A DNA stretch of 55,223 nucleotides. Source: Halieaceae bacterium MED-G27. Lineage in GTDB: Bacteria > Pseudomonadota > Gammaproteobacteria > Pseudomonadales > Halieaceae. The position numbers and the translations under genes were made by a program. The stretch is from the NCBI GenBank assembly GCA_002456975.1, contig NTKA01000009.1, positions 1 through 55,223 of the forward strand. Reading direction: 5' to 3'. This document shows positions 30,824-40,967 of the stretch, piece after piece. Positions within the stretch are counted from its first letter, which is position 1. Each line of letters starts with the position of its first letter. The notes beneath the pieces were generated by a model. The model was given only the letters and a program-made list of their open reading frames with translations, searched no databases and was not told where the DNA came from.

Positions 30824-32026
30824 TTAGAGCGCGGCCAGGGCGTTATCGAGATCGCGGATTAGATCATCAGGGTCCTCAAGGCCAATCGCGAGTCGCATAT
30901 CACTGATCGCAACACCCATGGCCTCGAAACGCTCGGGCGTTTGCTCCCGAATCGCACTAATCGCTGGCGCAAAAATCAGACTCTCATGTCCACCCCAGGA
31001 CACACCTCGTCCAAACAGGGTCAAGGTATCGAAGAACCGCTTTACAGCGTCGAGATCGTTCGATGCCAGCGTCACATAGAACAAACTCGATAACCCGCTC
31101 ATCTGACGCTTAGCCAACTCATACTGCGGATGGCTCTCGAGCCCGGGGAATCGAACCCGCGCCACTTTTGGATGCGCCTCCAGCCATTGAGCAACCTTCA
31201 AGCCATTGCGCTCGTGAGCATCGAGCCTTAGCGGCAAGGTTCTCAGGCCTCTCAGTAATAACCACGCCTCGAGCGGCGATAAACGGGAGCCTAGTAACTC
31301 AGACTCGGTACTGCTAAGTCGCGCCATGATCTCGGTATCGCCCAAGACAACACCCGCGATCAGATCGCTGTGCCCTGCCATGTATTTAGAGGCACTGTGC
31401 ACCTCGAGATGCGCACCCAAATCCAAAGTCCGCTGGCGTAAGGGCGTCGCCCATGAGTTATCGACAATAATCTTAATATCGCGATCAGCCACTAAACCGG
31501 CGATCGCGCGAATGTCCTGCAAATTGAGATGGGAGGACGTCGGAGTCTCGAGATAAATAACACGGGTGCGCTCGGTGAGTGCGGCCCTGACCTCGTCAAC
31601 ACTGCCCATTTTTAGGAAAGTCGTAGTCACACCTAGCTTCTCGGGCAGCCAGACCCCCATAAATTTTGTCGCAGGCCCATAGACGCCATCGACAGTAATG
31701 ACATGGTCGCCGTGTTTTAGACATGTCAGCAGCGCGGCACTGACCGCCCCCATTCCCGAGCCAAACAGGCGAGCCTTGTCGGCGCCTGACATTTTGGCGA
31801 TAGCCTCTTCGGTTAACTTTACGGTGGGATTGAGCTGACGACCATAAAACGGTGTGTTTGCGCGATCATCGAAGGCGTCTGATAGCGAGTCCCAGGTCGG
31901 AAAGGTATGAGTACTAGTCTGGTAAATCGGTGGCGCAGCCGATCCGAATAAGGGATCAGCATCGTGTAATTGTCTGGCGAGTTCGGTCTCGATACTCAAT
32001 GGATTAGGGTTATTGTCGTTGCTCAC
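30824..32026 (-). CDS. metC: Cys/Met metabolism PLP enzyme (cystathionine beta-lyase-like)
   Basis: 400 aa PLP enzyme of the trans-sulfuration family (cystathionine beta/gamma-lyase, methionine gamma-lyase). The PLP lysine is in SASKYMAGHSD, the PLP-ring Asp in IIVDNSWATP, and the N-terminal YGRQLNPTVKLTEEAIAKM and ETPTSSHLNLQDI are typical. The Trp after DNS (rather than Thr) and the C-terminal GRGVSWGGHESLIF favour the MetC beta-lyase branch, though gamma-lyase activity cannot be excluded. Its start overlaps the stop of the NhaC-family gene by 4 bp, so the enzyme and transporter probably act on the same compound. Confidence 0.85.
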   Translation of the reverse strand: MSNDNNPNPLSIETELARQLHDADPLFGSAAPPIYQTSTHTFPTWDSLSDAFDDRANTPFYGRQLNPTVKLTEEAIAKMSGADKARLFGSGMGAVSAALLTCLKHGDHVITVDGVYGPATKFMGVWLPEKLGVTTTFLKMGSVDEVRAALTERTRVIYLETPTSSHLNLQDIRAIAGLVADRDIKIIVDNSWATPLRQRTLDLGAHLEVHSASKYMAGHSDLIAGVVLGDTEIMARLSSTESELLGSRLSPLEAWLLLRGLRTLPLRLDAHERNGLKVAQWLEAHPKVARVRFPGLESHPQYELAKRQMSGLSSLFYVTLASNDLDAVKRFFDTLTLFGRGVSWGGHESLIFAPAISAIREQTPERFEAMGVAISDMRLAIGLEDPDDLIRDLDNALAAL

Positions 32027-33480
32027 TGATTACCTACCTTGTCCTTCACGGCTTGAAAGCCGCAGCCAATGCCCATTAATACAAGCGCCGGCGCCACTAA
32101 ACAATTGGCCAGTGTCAAAAACTGCCAATACCAATACTCACTCACCGGCACGCCCAAGGTGGCCACCATAAACAGCGCGGTCGCATGCCACGGAATTAAG
32201 CTCTCGATCATGGTGCCCATGTCTTCAATCGATCGAGACAAGACAGGTCTCGGGATTGCCAAGTTATCGTAGCGCTTCGAGAAGGCATCACCGACAATAA
32301 AAGCCGTAGCGCTCTGATTCGATGTCAGTGCGTTGGTCGCTGCCGCAGCATAGAGCGAGGTTAGAACTGTGCTCTTTTGCGTCGTCGCGAAGCCAAATAA
32401 TTTGCGCACCAGAGTCGGCATGGTCTCGAGCAAGTCGATAGCACCGACAAAGAAGTACACCAGAAAAGCAACAAACACGGCTTCCTTCATGCTGTAAACA
32501 CCGCCGCGCTCGACTAGCGTAGTCACCGCGGGCAGTGCCGATGCCGCCGCGCTCTCTGGAAGGGTTACTCCGCTAACAAGGGATTGAAGCATGACCACCA
32601 GCGAGGTCTCTTGAGTGATGCTTGCGACGATCACTGCTGAAAAGGTGGATAGCAACAACACTGGGATCGTCGGCCATTTTTTCATCGATCCTACAAGCAC
32701 GACGAGCACTGGAATGAGCAATATCAACTGGAAGTTAAACAAGCCCTGAAGTGCCACCACCACATCCAGAGCGGCGCCTGTTGCTTGATCACTCGAGTCA
32801 ATGGACAAGCCAAATCCGACGATGACATAGCCGAACGCGGCAATCAGTGCTGAGGGTATAGTCGTCCAAAGCATGGATCGGATGTGATCGAAAAGATCGA
32901 CTCCAGTGGCAATCGCCGCCATGTTGGTGGTGTCGGATAGAGGCGATAGTTTGTCGCCAAAATAGGCGCCTCCGATGACCGCACCCGCAACAATCGCAGT
33001 ATTCGCATCGAGCGAGTTACTAATGCCAACCAGAACAACGCCAACAGTCGCAGCGCTCCCCCATGACGTACCGGTCAGTGTCGAGAAGATCGCGGCAATG
33101 AGGAAGGCCAGTACGTAGAGATAATTGGGATTGATAAGCTCGATCCCCCAGGCCACAAGCATCGGGATGGTGCCAGCAATCATCCACGAAGCCACCAGGG
33201 GCCCGATCAGCATCAGGATTAAGATAGCCGGGAGTGCGCGGGCTACCCGACTGATGATCGCGCCTTGAATCGCCTCCCAGCTAAAGCCCATCCAGAGCAA
33301 CTGACTGATGGCAAAGCCTGCTGCGGTGAGAAACACCATTTCAAGTGGTATCGGGCTGACATTGAAGACAAGTGGCCGGAGCACCAAGCCCGATATCACC
33401 AAAATACCCAGCACCATGGCTGGCAACAGCGCCTTGAAATCGCTGACGGGCAACACTGTCTGCTCTGACTCACTCGACAT
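32023..33480 (-). CDS. NhaC-family transporter (second copy), coupled to a C-S lyase
   Basis: 485 aa membrane protein with about eleven helices. NhaC-type motifs are TGTSWGSAATVGVVLVGIS, GGAYFGDKLSPLSDTTNMAA and SNQSATAFIVGDAFSKRY. The family includes Na+/H+ antiporters and sodium-linked substrate exchangers. A 4-bp overlap with the downstream C-S lyase gene suggests that this copy moves a sulfur amino acid or its product rather than serving pH homeostasis (inference). It is preceded by about 240 bp containing the decayed trmL copy. Confidence 0.86.
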   Translation of the reverse strand: MSSESEQTVLPVSDFKALLPAMVLGILVISGLVLRPLVFNVSPIPLEMVFLTAAGFAISQLLWMGFSWEAIQGAIISRVARALPAILILMLIGPLVASWMIAGTIPMLVAWGIELINPNYLYVLAFLIAAIFSTLTGTSWGSAATVGVVLVGISNSLDANTAIVAGAVIGGAYFGDKLSPLSDTTNMAAIATGVDLFDHIRSMLWTTIPSALIAAFGYVIVGFGLSIDSSDQATGAALDVVVALQGLFNFQLILLIPVLVVLVGSMKKWPTIPVLLLSTFSAVIVASITQETSLVVMLQSLVSGVTLPESAAASALPAVTTLVERGGVYSMKEAVFVAFLVYFFVGAIDLLETMPTLVRKLFGFATTQKSTVLTSLYAAAATNALTSNQSATAFIVGDAFSKRYDNLAIPRPVLSRSIEDMGTMIESLIPWHATALFMVATLGVPVSEYWYWQFLTLANCLVAPALVLMGIGCGFQAVKDKVGNQ

Positions 33481-33540
33481 AATGACGACGATTTAACTCT
33501 CTATGACTCGACTGATACTACACGCGGCGATGACTCTCCG

Positions 33541-33690
<150 letters not shown>

Positions 33691-33723
33691 AAATGAGCGC
33701 GGGACGGCTGCAAGCGCAAACCA

Positions 33724-34212
33724 CTAGGTTTCGCCGTCGTAGTCAAATTGACGCCAGACCTCATACACCGCCACGGCAACCGCGTTGGAAAGATTAAGAC
33801 TGCGACTATCAGGCAACATGGGTAGGCGGACAATTTGATCATTGGGAATACTGGACAAGGCAGCCTCAGATAACCCTTTAGTTTCCGAGCCGAATAACAG
33901 CGAATCCGACGAATCCCAAACGAAGCCAGAGTGGGATGAGTCCCCCGACGTCTCGACAGCGACCAAGCGACGCTCTGGGTAAGCCGCGCTGTAGTCCTCG
34001 AGCGACGGCCATGTTTTGACCTGTGCATACTCGTGATAATCAAGACCCGCACGTTTCAACCGGGTGTCATCCATGGTGAAGCCCATGGGCTCGATAAGAT
34101 GGAGTGAGGCGCCGGTGTTCGCGCACAACCGGATGATATTACCCGTGTTGGGAGGTATCTCGGGCTGACAAAGCACGACATGTATTGCCAATGGGCTGAC
34201 GCGTTTAGTCAT
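33724..34212 (-). CDS. trmL: tRNA (cytidine(34)-2'-O)-methyltransferase
   Basis: About 162 aa SPOUT methyltransferase that 2'-O-methylates the wobble base of leucine tRNAs. Typical features are IHVVLCQPEIPPNTGNIIRL at the N-terminus, the LIEPMGF loop, LLFGSETKGL and the knot sequence LPMLPDSRSLNLSNAVAVAVYE that binds SAM. The start is ATG 34212; an in-frame GTG at 34221 is possible. A decayed copy of its 3' end lies just downstream (33541-33690). Confidence 0.93.
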   Translation of the reverse strand: MTKRVSPLAIHVVLCQPEIPPNTGNIIRLCANTGASLHLIEPMGFTMDDTRLKRAGLDYHEYAQVKTWPSLEDYSAAYPERRLVAVETSGDSSHSGFVWDSSDSLLFGSETKGLSEAALSSIPNDQIVRLPMLPDSRSLNLSNAVAVAVYEVWRQFDYDGET

Positions 34213-34251
34213 CAATTGCACACTGACACTTGAACTGCATCGTTTCCCGGA

Positions 34252-35976
34252 TCACGGCTTCTGATAGACCAGCTTGCCATCGAGAAAGGTTTTTTCGACT
34301 TCGACCGTGCTAATCGACTGCGGCTCGGTACTGAATAAATCATGCGAGAGAACAATGAGATCGGCGCGCTTACCCGGGCTCAAGGTACCTGTCTCCTGAT
34401 CCTGATGCATTGCCCAGGCGCCCGTCGACGTGTAAGCGCGGAGCATAGTATCGAGATCGACTCGCTCGCTGCGGTTCAAGGTATCAAGCTGCTCGACTTC
34501 GGCTTTGGTGAGTTCGTCGTTAGCAATCCAGTCTTGACGCAGCAGCGCAACCTCAATGGCTTCAAGCGGATTGAGTGAACTGATATTCCAATCGCTTCCA
34601 CCTACAATAGTGGCGCCCGCCTCCACCATACTCGCGATAGGATACATACGCTGCACCCGATCCATGCCAACTACCGGCAAATTCAGATTCATGATCCATT
34701 CGTCAGGGAGCGCCCATAAGGCCTGAAAGTTGGCTACCACGCCTAACTCGGCAAACCGATGATAATCATCGGGGTGAATCAATTGCAGATGCGATATTTG
34801 ATGGCGGAGATCGGTCTCGCCGAGTGCCTTCTCAGCGGCCTCAAAGGCATCCAAAATCGATCGCACGCCACCATCACCCACGGCATGCGTATACACCTGC
34901 ACACCCTGACTCGCCAGCTCGGTCACCGTCGTATTCAGGTATGCCTGCGAATAGGTGAGATGACCACTACCACCCTCATCGCTCAGATAAGGGCTTACCA
35001 AGGCCGCTGTCTCACCCTCGAGGACGCCGTCTATGAAAAGCTTTACCGCCGCTAATTTAAACCGCTCAGTGGATAGCTGAGCCCGGTTCGCCAACAAGCG
35101 CTCGTAGTCGTCGGGTGAATCGAGAGTGAATAAATCACCGCGCCCGTAAGCGAGAGCAGCGCGTATTCTGACCGTGAGCATTCCCTGGTCATCAAGACTC
35201 CGGTAGACATCAATGTCCTCGCTACCCACCCAAGCGTCAAAGGCGCTGGTAATACCGAGTCGGTTCATTTCTTTGACGGCCACGCTTGCCATATGCAGAC
35301 GATCTTCTAGTGTTTCTCGAGGCACGACACGATCGGCCAAGGCCATTGCCGACTCTCTCAGCGTTCCCGTCGGTCGACCCAAAGCATCTCGCTCGATAAC
35401 GCCCGCCTCAGGCGTTTCCGTGTCGACGGTGATATTGGCAAGTCGCATGGCAACCGAGTTAATGGAAACCGAGTGGCCATCTGAAGCGCGCAACAGCATT
35501 GGCTTGTCTGAATTTATCGCATTCATCCATGGCAGCTCTGGTCCCGATTGACCAAAAAAACCAAGATTAAGACCCTCGGCGATTAACCAGGGCTCATCAG
35601 TGGAGGAAAAACAGCCGCGTAACATCTCAGTCAATTGCTCGAGATCGGGCGCCATCGCAACGTCGCATCCAGTCAGCGATCGCCCGCCGAGCCGCGTATG
35701 AATATGCGCGTCGTGAAATCCCGGCATCACCATTTTTCCGGTGGTATCTATCCACTCAGCGTCTGAGCTAGCTAGTCGCTTGGCCTCATGGAGGCTCCCA
35801 ACGTGGGTAATACGTCCATCGCGAACCACAACGGCCTCGGGCTGCTCGATCGTCTGCTCGGCGGTATAGATGTGACCACCAAATAAAACCCAGTCGTCAG
35901 AGGCGTGCGTGCTTAACCCAATAACACCGAAAACCAAGCCCAGTAAAAGCTTGCCAATCGCCTGTTGTCTGCTCAT
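34252..35976 (-). CDS. Exported amidohydrolase, YtcJ-like
   Basis: About 574 aa metal-dependent amidohydrolase with a signal peptide (AIGKLLLGLVFGVIGLSTHASDD). The start is ATG 35976 because GGAG lies 5 bp upstream; the 24 residues before it are not coding-like. Metal-site motifs are MPGFHDAHIHTRLGG (HxH), a His in YTHAVGDGG, HQISHLQL, and the Asp in VGGSDWNISSLNP; the C-terminal LSPGKRADLIVL closes the beta-sandwich. The YtcJ group is of broad, mostly uncharacterised amide or imide hydrolases. It lies 39 bp upstream of trmL on the same strand and is divergent from the PhyH gene at 36082. Confidence 0.87.
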   Translation of the reverse strand: MSRQQAIGKLLLGLVFGVIGLSTHASDDWVLFGGHIYTAEQTIEQPEAVVVRDGRITHVGSLHEAKRLASSDAEWIDTTGKMVMPGFHDAHIHTRLGGRSLTGCDVAMAPDLEQLTEMLRGCFSSTDEPWLIAEGLNLGFFGQSGPELPWMNAINSDKPMLLRASDGHSVSINSVAMRLANITVDTETPEAGVIERDALGRPTGTLRESAMALADRVVPRETLEDRLHMASVAVKEMNRLGITSAFDAWVGSEDIDVYRSLDDQGMLTVRIRAALAYGRGDLFTLDSPDDYERLLANRAQLSTERFKLAAVKLFIDGVLEGETAALVSPYLSDEGGSGHLTYSQAYLNTTVTELASQGVQVYTHAVGDGGVRSILDAFEAAEKALGETDLRHQISHLQLIHPDDYHRFAELGVVANFQALWALPDEWIMNLNLPVVGMDRVQRMYPIASMVEAGATIVGGSDWNISSLNPLEAIEVALLRQDWIANDELTKAEVEQLDTLNRSERVDLDTMLRAYTSTGAWAMHQDQETGTLSPGKRADLIVLSHDLFSTEPQSISTVEVEKTFLDGKLVYQKP

Positions 35977-36081
35977 ATTGACTCCATACACTGTGTAGGT
36001 GGTTGATGTGAAAGCAGAACCGCTTTTGACAAGCGGCGCTACAGACACTGCCCACGTAACGCTAGACTAAGGTGATCGACC

Positions 36082-36873
36082 ATGATCCGCCACTTTCAAG
36101 CAACAGATTCCGTCGCGGCCATGACCGCGGCCCTCGAAGATGACGGGGTTATCATCATCGACCATCTGATCGAGGCGGAGGTGATAGATCGCTTCAATGG
36201 CGATTTAAGAGACGAATTTGATCGTCAGGGTCATCTCTTTCAGTGCGATTTCAATGGCTACAAGACCCTCAGAATTGGTGCGGTCACCAAGCACTCCAGC
36301 GAGTTTCCCACCCTTCTCGCGCATCCTAAAATCCTCGAAATCGCCGACGCGATTCTGAAACCTCACTGCGAGGTTTATCAAGTGGGAAGCACGACCGCGA
36401 TTGAGATCTTACCGGGCGAGGTCGCGCAGGCTCTACATGCTGATGACACCTGCTATCCCAGTCATTTGTTGGCATTTGAAGCGCAAATATCAGTACTGTG
36501 GGCCTTGGATGACTTTACCGAGGACAACGGCGCCACACAGGTAGTGATGCGACAAGACCGACCCGACAGTGAGGCCGATTACGATAAGGCGCCCATCCAG
36601 AAGGCCGTCATGCCTAAAGGCTCGGTGGTGATCTATCTCGGATCAACTGTTCACGGCGGCGGTACCAACAACAGTGACAAGCCGCGCAAAGCGCTAGTGA
36701 ATACCTACTGCTTGGGTTGGCTACGGCAGGAGGAAAATCAGTACCTCTCCCTCACCCATGATGAGGTCAGTGCGCTAGCGGAACCAGTACAACGGCTTTT
36801 GGGCTATCAGGCACACGGCCCTTATCTGGGTGTGTGGCCCGATGATCCTGATGACAAGTGGTTTAACACCTAA
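36082..36873 (+). CDS. PhyH-family dioxygenase (second copy)
   Basis: 263 aa Fe(II)/2-oxoglutarate oxygenase. HxD in ALHADDTCYP, distal His in STVHGGGTNNSDK and Arg in KPRKALVNTY form the metal and co-substrate site. The length and the AATQVVMRQD/GATQVV-like segment fit small-molecule PhyH enzymes (ectoine-hydroxylase-like group) better than the 389 aa protein at 22755. AAGGTGAT precedes the ATG. It converges on the APC permease gene and could belong functionally to the nearby catabolic cluster, but is on the opposite strand. Confidence 0.85.
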   Translation: MIRHFQATDSVAAMTAALEDDGVIIIDHLIEAEVIDRFNGDLRDEFDRQGHLFQCDFNGYKTLRIGAVTKHSSEFPTLLAHPKILEIADAILKPHCEVYQVGSTTAIEILPGEVAQALHADDTCYPSHLLAFEAQISVLWALDDFTEDNGATQVVMRQDRPDSEADYDKAPIQKAVMPKGSVVIYLGSTVHGGGTNNSDKPRKALVNTYCLGWLRQEENQYLSLTHDEVSALAEPVQRLLGYQAHGPYLGVWPDDPDDKWFNT

Positions 36874-36918
36874 AACATACCGCAGCTATCAATGCAGCTT
36901 TGAAGCCAGAGCGCTAGA

Positions 36919-38334
36919 TTAAGCCCTAAGGGTGGATTTGCCTCGAGTCACCCACCAATAAATGAGTGGACCGGTCATGAGCCCCAAAACGCTGACAATA
37001 GCATACCAGCCAGCGGAAAGCCCAAGCAAACTCAGCTCGCTAAGACCCGCTAGCTTCATCGAGCGATCGACAATCGCCAAGTAGGTTACCAGCGCAATCA
37101 AGAGGAGCGCCGGTGTAATCATGAGAGCCATGCCAATCGTGCCAATTGGCACTCGAAACGATCTCTCTAGATCCGGCTCGGTCACGCGCAGACGCACTGC
37201 GGCAATCAAAATTAACGCATAAGCTGCGATCATCAACATAACGTCGATTATCACCAAGCTCTGAAATGGCCCAACCACCAAAACGCAATTCACTGCAGCG
37301 ACAGTGACAATGGCAGCCACCGGTGTTCCAAACCGCGGGCTAACACCGAGCAAGAATCGAGGAAATAAACCGTCGTCGGCCAAGGCATAGAGCGGACGCG
37401 CACACGAGCCCATGTAGTCGAGATAAAGCGCAAGATTTCCCAACAAAGCCGACGCTAGCAGGGCATGACCTAAAGCGCTGCCGCCGAGTGTGCGGCCAAT
37501 ATCGATAAACGAAACGTCGTCACCCATGCCGGCAACACCAAAGCGCTCCCACTGACCAAAAGCAGCCAAACTCGCCATAGTGGGCAACAAATACATCAGC
37601 GCCACAAAGGGCAAGGCCAGCATCAACGCTTTCGGAATTACTTTCTGAGGATTTTCTATCTCGCCCGCAAGGGTCGACATCGACTCATAGCCCGAGTACA
37701 TCCAAAGCCCTACGCTCAAACCCAGAATGAGCGCACCATCACCACCGAATAGGTTTTGGTTTGCCGGGACAATCGGCTCGAAGGGGTTGAATTGCCAATT
37801 GGCTAAACCCACCGCAATCAACACTAAAAATGGCGAGATGATCAGTAGAGAGAAAACTGTCGATCCCAAGGCTACGAAGCGCAGCCCGAGAACATTAATG
37901 ACTGCGAACAAGGCAATGATTGACCAGCAGGTCAGATAGAAGATGTCCTGTCCAAAGCCCGCGTACCCTTGGAGATAACTCGCTGCTAAGACGACATAGA
38001 GCGATGTATCGACCAGCGTTGCCAGCGTCCACCACCACGCAGCCTGAAACCCCCAGAACCGCCCCAATGCGCGACGAGTCCAGTGATGGAAACCTGTGCC
38101 CGGCAACGCGGAACCCAGCTCGCTTGCCACCAAAGCCATGGGGAGTGCCCAAACAAAGGGCAACGCCATAAGCAAAATGAGTGTCAGTCCGGGACCCGAG
38201 GATGACACCATCTCCTCGATACCGAACGAGCCCCCGGATACAAAGATATAAATCATGAAAAACGCACTTAGCACCGGCAAGGGTGTGCGCTTTAGAGCAG
38301 GTCTAGGCTGCGACGGCTCTTGTGCCTCTTGCAT
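36919..38334 (-). CDS. APC-family amino acid/amine permease
   Basis: 471 aa with about twelve helices. APC signature segments are IFVSGGSFGIEEMVSSSGPG in helix 1, a conserved MYSGYESMSTLAGEIENPQK in helix 6 and YMGSCARPLYALADDGLFPRF. The FGIEE and GYES motifs place it in the amino acid-polyamine-organocation superfamily. It is the last gene of the minus-strand cluster starting at 44132, 150 bp after the Rieske gene, and probably imports the cluster's substrate. Confidence 0.87.
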   Translation of the reverse strand: MQEAQEPSQPRPALKRTPLPVLSAFFMIYIFVSGGSFGIEEMVSSSGPGLTLILLMALPFVWALPMALVASELGSALPGTGFHHWTRRALGRFWGFQAAWWWTLATLVDTSLYVVLAASYLQGYAGFGQDIFYLTCWSIIALFAVINVLGLRFVALGSTVFSLLIISPFLVLIAVGLANWQFNPFEPIVPANQNLFGGDGALILGLSVGLWMYSGYESMSTLAGEIENPQKVIPKALMLALPFVALMYLLPTMASLAAFGQWERFGVAGMGDDVSFIDIGRTLGGSALGHALLASALLGNLALYLDYMGSCARPLYALADDGLFPRFLLGVSPRFGTPVAAIVTVAAVNCVLVVGPFQSLVIIDVMLMIAAYALILIAAVRLRVTEPDLERSFRVPIGTIGMALMITPALLLIALVTYLAIVDRSMKLAGLSELSLLGLSAGWYAIVSVLGLMTGPLIYWWVTRGKSTLRA

Positions 38335-38484
38335 CGCCGCTCCCCAGTACGGCTAGCCACTGCGAACACCTCGACTTCAAAGGAAGAGGCACCCTATGGC
38401 GATACTCAGACCTTATTACAGCGCCCGCGTCCTGACTAGCATCGGTGGTATAGACCTGAAAATTTGAGAGGATGCTTTCAGTCC

Positions 38485-39747
38485 CTACGCGGGCAAGCTG
38501 TCCTCTAAGGAGTGCAGGTACCAGCTAATAAACTGCTGAAGTGTAGCCTCGAACTCAGGATGATAAGGGCCTGGCTCGAAGAATCTGGAATTCACACCAG
38601 CGCTGTTGCGCGTGATGATGTAATCGTCTTCCTGCGTGGTGTGATGCCACAGCCAGGTAACATCCTCGACGTTATAGTCCTTGCCCTCGACCGCGTCACC
38701 TCGAACAAACCACACCAACTCCATATCGGTCTCAGTGAGCGACCGCGGTAAAAAGCGATACAACACACAATGATCGGGGTAGTTCAGCATGAAGGCCAAT
38801 GGACCCATCTGAAAATCGCCCGCGCCCCCATCGTAATCCTTGATGTCACCCATGAGCGGCGCCACCGGTTTACCGTCCTTACTGCCCGTGACGTAGCCAT
38901 CGAATAAGCCGTAGCGCATGGTGTGTGCGCAGGCACCGAAGCTCGGTGCATCGAGATAGATTTCAGTGTGCTCTTTGGAGATCCCTGGGATACCCGTTAC
39001 CTCATCGGCACGATCGAGCATCTTTTGCACAATCGGCTCGGATTTTTCATTTAGATCTTTGAGTGTGTGCAAACGTGCGTAAGCCCGATGCGAGGTGGCA
39101 CAGTGGTAACACTCAAGGTAGTTCTCGACCACCAATTTCCAGTTAGCATCAACGCGATAGCTATTGCGGTGCGCCACCTTTGCATTGGCTAGATCATAAG
39201 CACCCAAGGGCTCTTTGATTTTGTCCAGAGACGCCGCGAGATCGCCAGCGTTCATGTCGCAGTTAATAAACACCAACCCCATGTAGACCACGCATTTGAC
39301 CGGCTTCAAACCGTGAGCATCTGGGTCAAAATTCTCCATGACATGGGTCTCGCGGGCGGCCCTCAATGAGCCATCCGTGTTGTATACCCAGCCGTGATAA
39401 GGACAGACAAATGTCCTGCGATTTCCCTTTACTTCCTCACAAACGCGCGCGCCGCGATGCCTGCAGATATTGTGCATCGCCCTGATTTCACCATCGGCGC
39501 CTCTTGCAACAATGATCGAGTCTTCACCGACTTCGATCAGCTGATAATCACCACTGTTGGGGATCTCGCTGCTGTGGAGAGCATACAGCCAACTCCGAAA
39601 AATGAGATGCCCTAACTCTTGCTCGTGAACTAAATGCGAGCGATAGAAATAAGGGTCAATAGCGTGGTTCGGCCGGGCCTTCTCGGCCTCCAGCTTAGAA
39701 CGCATCCGATCAAAGGAATCGTCAACTGATGTCGCAATAGTCAACAT
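38485..39747 (-). CDS. Rieske non-heme iron oxygenase, alpha subunit
   Basis: 420 aa ring-hydroxylating/demethylating oxygenase. The Rieske 2Fe-2S ligands are in NICRHRGARVC (Cys, His) and VCPYHGWVY (Cys, His); the mononuclear iron site is in ENYLECYHCATSHRAY (two His), with a later Asp expected. Its size and CPYHGW pattern resemble the GbcA/stachydrine-demethylase/carnitine-oxygenase branch, whose members remove N-methyl groups or cleave C-N bonds. No reductase gene is adjacent, so electrons must come from elsewhere or from a cluster flavoprotein. It lies 35 bp after the GcvT-like gene. Confidence 0.88.
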   Translation of the reverse strand: MLTIATSVDDSFDRMRSKLEAEKARPNHAIDPYFYRSHLVHEQELGHLIFRSWLYALHSSEIPNSGDYQLIEVGEDSIIVARGADGEIRAMHNICRHRGARVCEEVKGNRRTFVCPYHGWVYNTDGSLRAARETHVMENFDPDAHGLKPVKCVVYMGLVFINCDMNAGDLAASLDKIKEPLGAYDLANAKVAHRNSYRVDANWKLVVENYLECYHCATSHRAYARLHTLKDLNEKSEPIVQKMLDRADEVTGIPGISKEHTEIYLDAPSFGACAHTMRYGLFDGYVTGSKDGKPVAPLMGDIKDYDGGAGDFQMGPLAFMLNYPDHCVLYRFLPRSLTETDMELVWFVRGDAVEGKDYNVEDVTWLWHHTTQEDDYIITRNSAGVNSRFFEPGPYHPEFEATLQQFISWYLHSLEDSLPA

Positions 39748-39782
39748 GGTCTTTCTCTTGAATTAATGGGTGTTCGCTATTT

Positions 39783-40967
39783 CTAATGCGGTGGTGCAGG
39801 CGTTTGCCAGCGACGAGGCGGCTTAAATATCGGGCCTTCTATCACCTTGCAAGGGGCATACAGCTGAGTCCAATGCAATTCTCGCTGATAGTAGATTTCT
39901 GCCACCAACTCATCACCAACAGCACCGTGAGGCATCTCTATCTGTGCATACGCAAGATTGGCTTTTGCCGTGGGGCACCACGCAGCTGAGGTGACCGTAC
40001 CAACAACCTTGCCATCCTTCATCACGAAGGAGTGCTCCGCCGGCTTGTTACCATCGACGTCGAGCAGTGCAAATCGATAACGTGAGCCTTTCGCCTGCTC
40101 CTTCAGCAAGGCAGCCCGCCCATTGAACAAAGGCTTGGAAAAATGCACTAACCAACCCAAACCCAACTCAAACGGGCTTCGCGTACGACCCACACGGACC
40201 ACGTCTTCAGCCGGCATAAAATCGGTATTGGCCTGAAGAAAGCCCGCTTCGATGCGCGCGAGCTCCAGCGCGTGCGAGCCGAACGGTTTAATCAGGTAAT
40301 CGTGGCCAAGTTCAAACAATTGATCCCAAAGTGCCTCTGCCGTCTCTGGTGGCACCCAGACTTCATAGCCCAGATCACCAGTAAAGCCAGTTCGGCTGAC
40401 CATTAGCGGATGCCCTTCAAAGGTGTAATGTGCCATACCAAAGGGCTTTAGCTGATTGAGATCGTGACAACCCAGAAGCGTGAGTACGGTGCAGGAGGTT
40501 GGGCCTTGTACTGCGAGCGCGGCAATGCTGTCAGAGACATTCTCTACCGTGACATCAAAGCCCAGCGTGTTCCAAGCCAACCAGTCATCGGCTCGCTGAT
40601 ACGAGCAGAGGCGAAACTCGTTGTTTGAGAATCGAAAGATCGTACCGTCATCCAGCACTTGTCCGCTGTCGTCACACCAGATCGCGTAACCCACGCGGTC
40701 AATACCAATCTTAGACACATCACGGGTCACCAAGCGATCCAAATAACGCTCGGCATCGGGACCGGAAATTCGATATTTGTTCATTGGGGACAAATCGAAA
40801 ACACCAGTCGTACTTCGGACTGCAAAGTACTCGAGCTCGACATCGAAATAGGCATTGGGTGTCGTGTAGCCCATCCAATTACCCCAATCATTGAGATCGC
40901 ACATCGCCTCCACTCGTGAGTGAAACGGCGTAGTGAGTAGCATGGTATCTCGGCTAACGTCGCTCAT
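39783..40967 (-). CDS. GcvT-like aminomethyltransferase-family protein
   Basis: 394 aa folate-binding protein of the GcvT/DmdA/sarcosine-oxidase type. Typical are YFAVRSTTGVFDLSPMNKY, YLDRLVTRDVSKI, SRTGFTGDLGYEVWVP, ALELARIEAGF and the C-terminal VGTVTSAAWCPTAKANLAYA. Such proteins move a one-carbon unit from an N- or S-methyl group to tetrahydrofolate. It overlaps the preceding flavoprotein gene by 4 bp (ATGA at 40964), so they are coupled. Inferred role: capture of the methyl or formaldehyde equivalent released in the pathway. Confidence 0.87.
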   Translation of the reverse strand: MSDVSRDTMLLTTPFHSRVEAMCDLNDWGNWMGYTTPNAYFDVELEYFAVRSTTGVFDLSPMNKYRISGPDAERYLDRLVTRDVSKIGIDRVGYAIWCDDSGQVLDDGTIFRFSNNEFRLCSYQRADDWLAWNTLGFDVTVENVSDSIAALAVQGPTSCTVLTLLGCHDLNQLKPFGMAHYTFEGHPLMVSRTGFTGDLGYEVWVPPETAEALWDQLFELGHDYLIKPFGSHALELARIEAGFLQANTDFMPAEDVVRVGRTRSPFELGLGWLVHFSKPLFNGRAALLKEQAKGSRYRFALLDVDGNKPAEHSFVMKDGKVVGTVTSAAWCPTAKANLAYAQIEMPHGAVGDELVAEIYYQRELHWTQLYAPCKVIEGPIFKPPRRWQTPAPPH

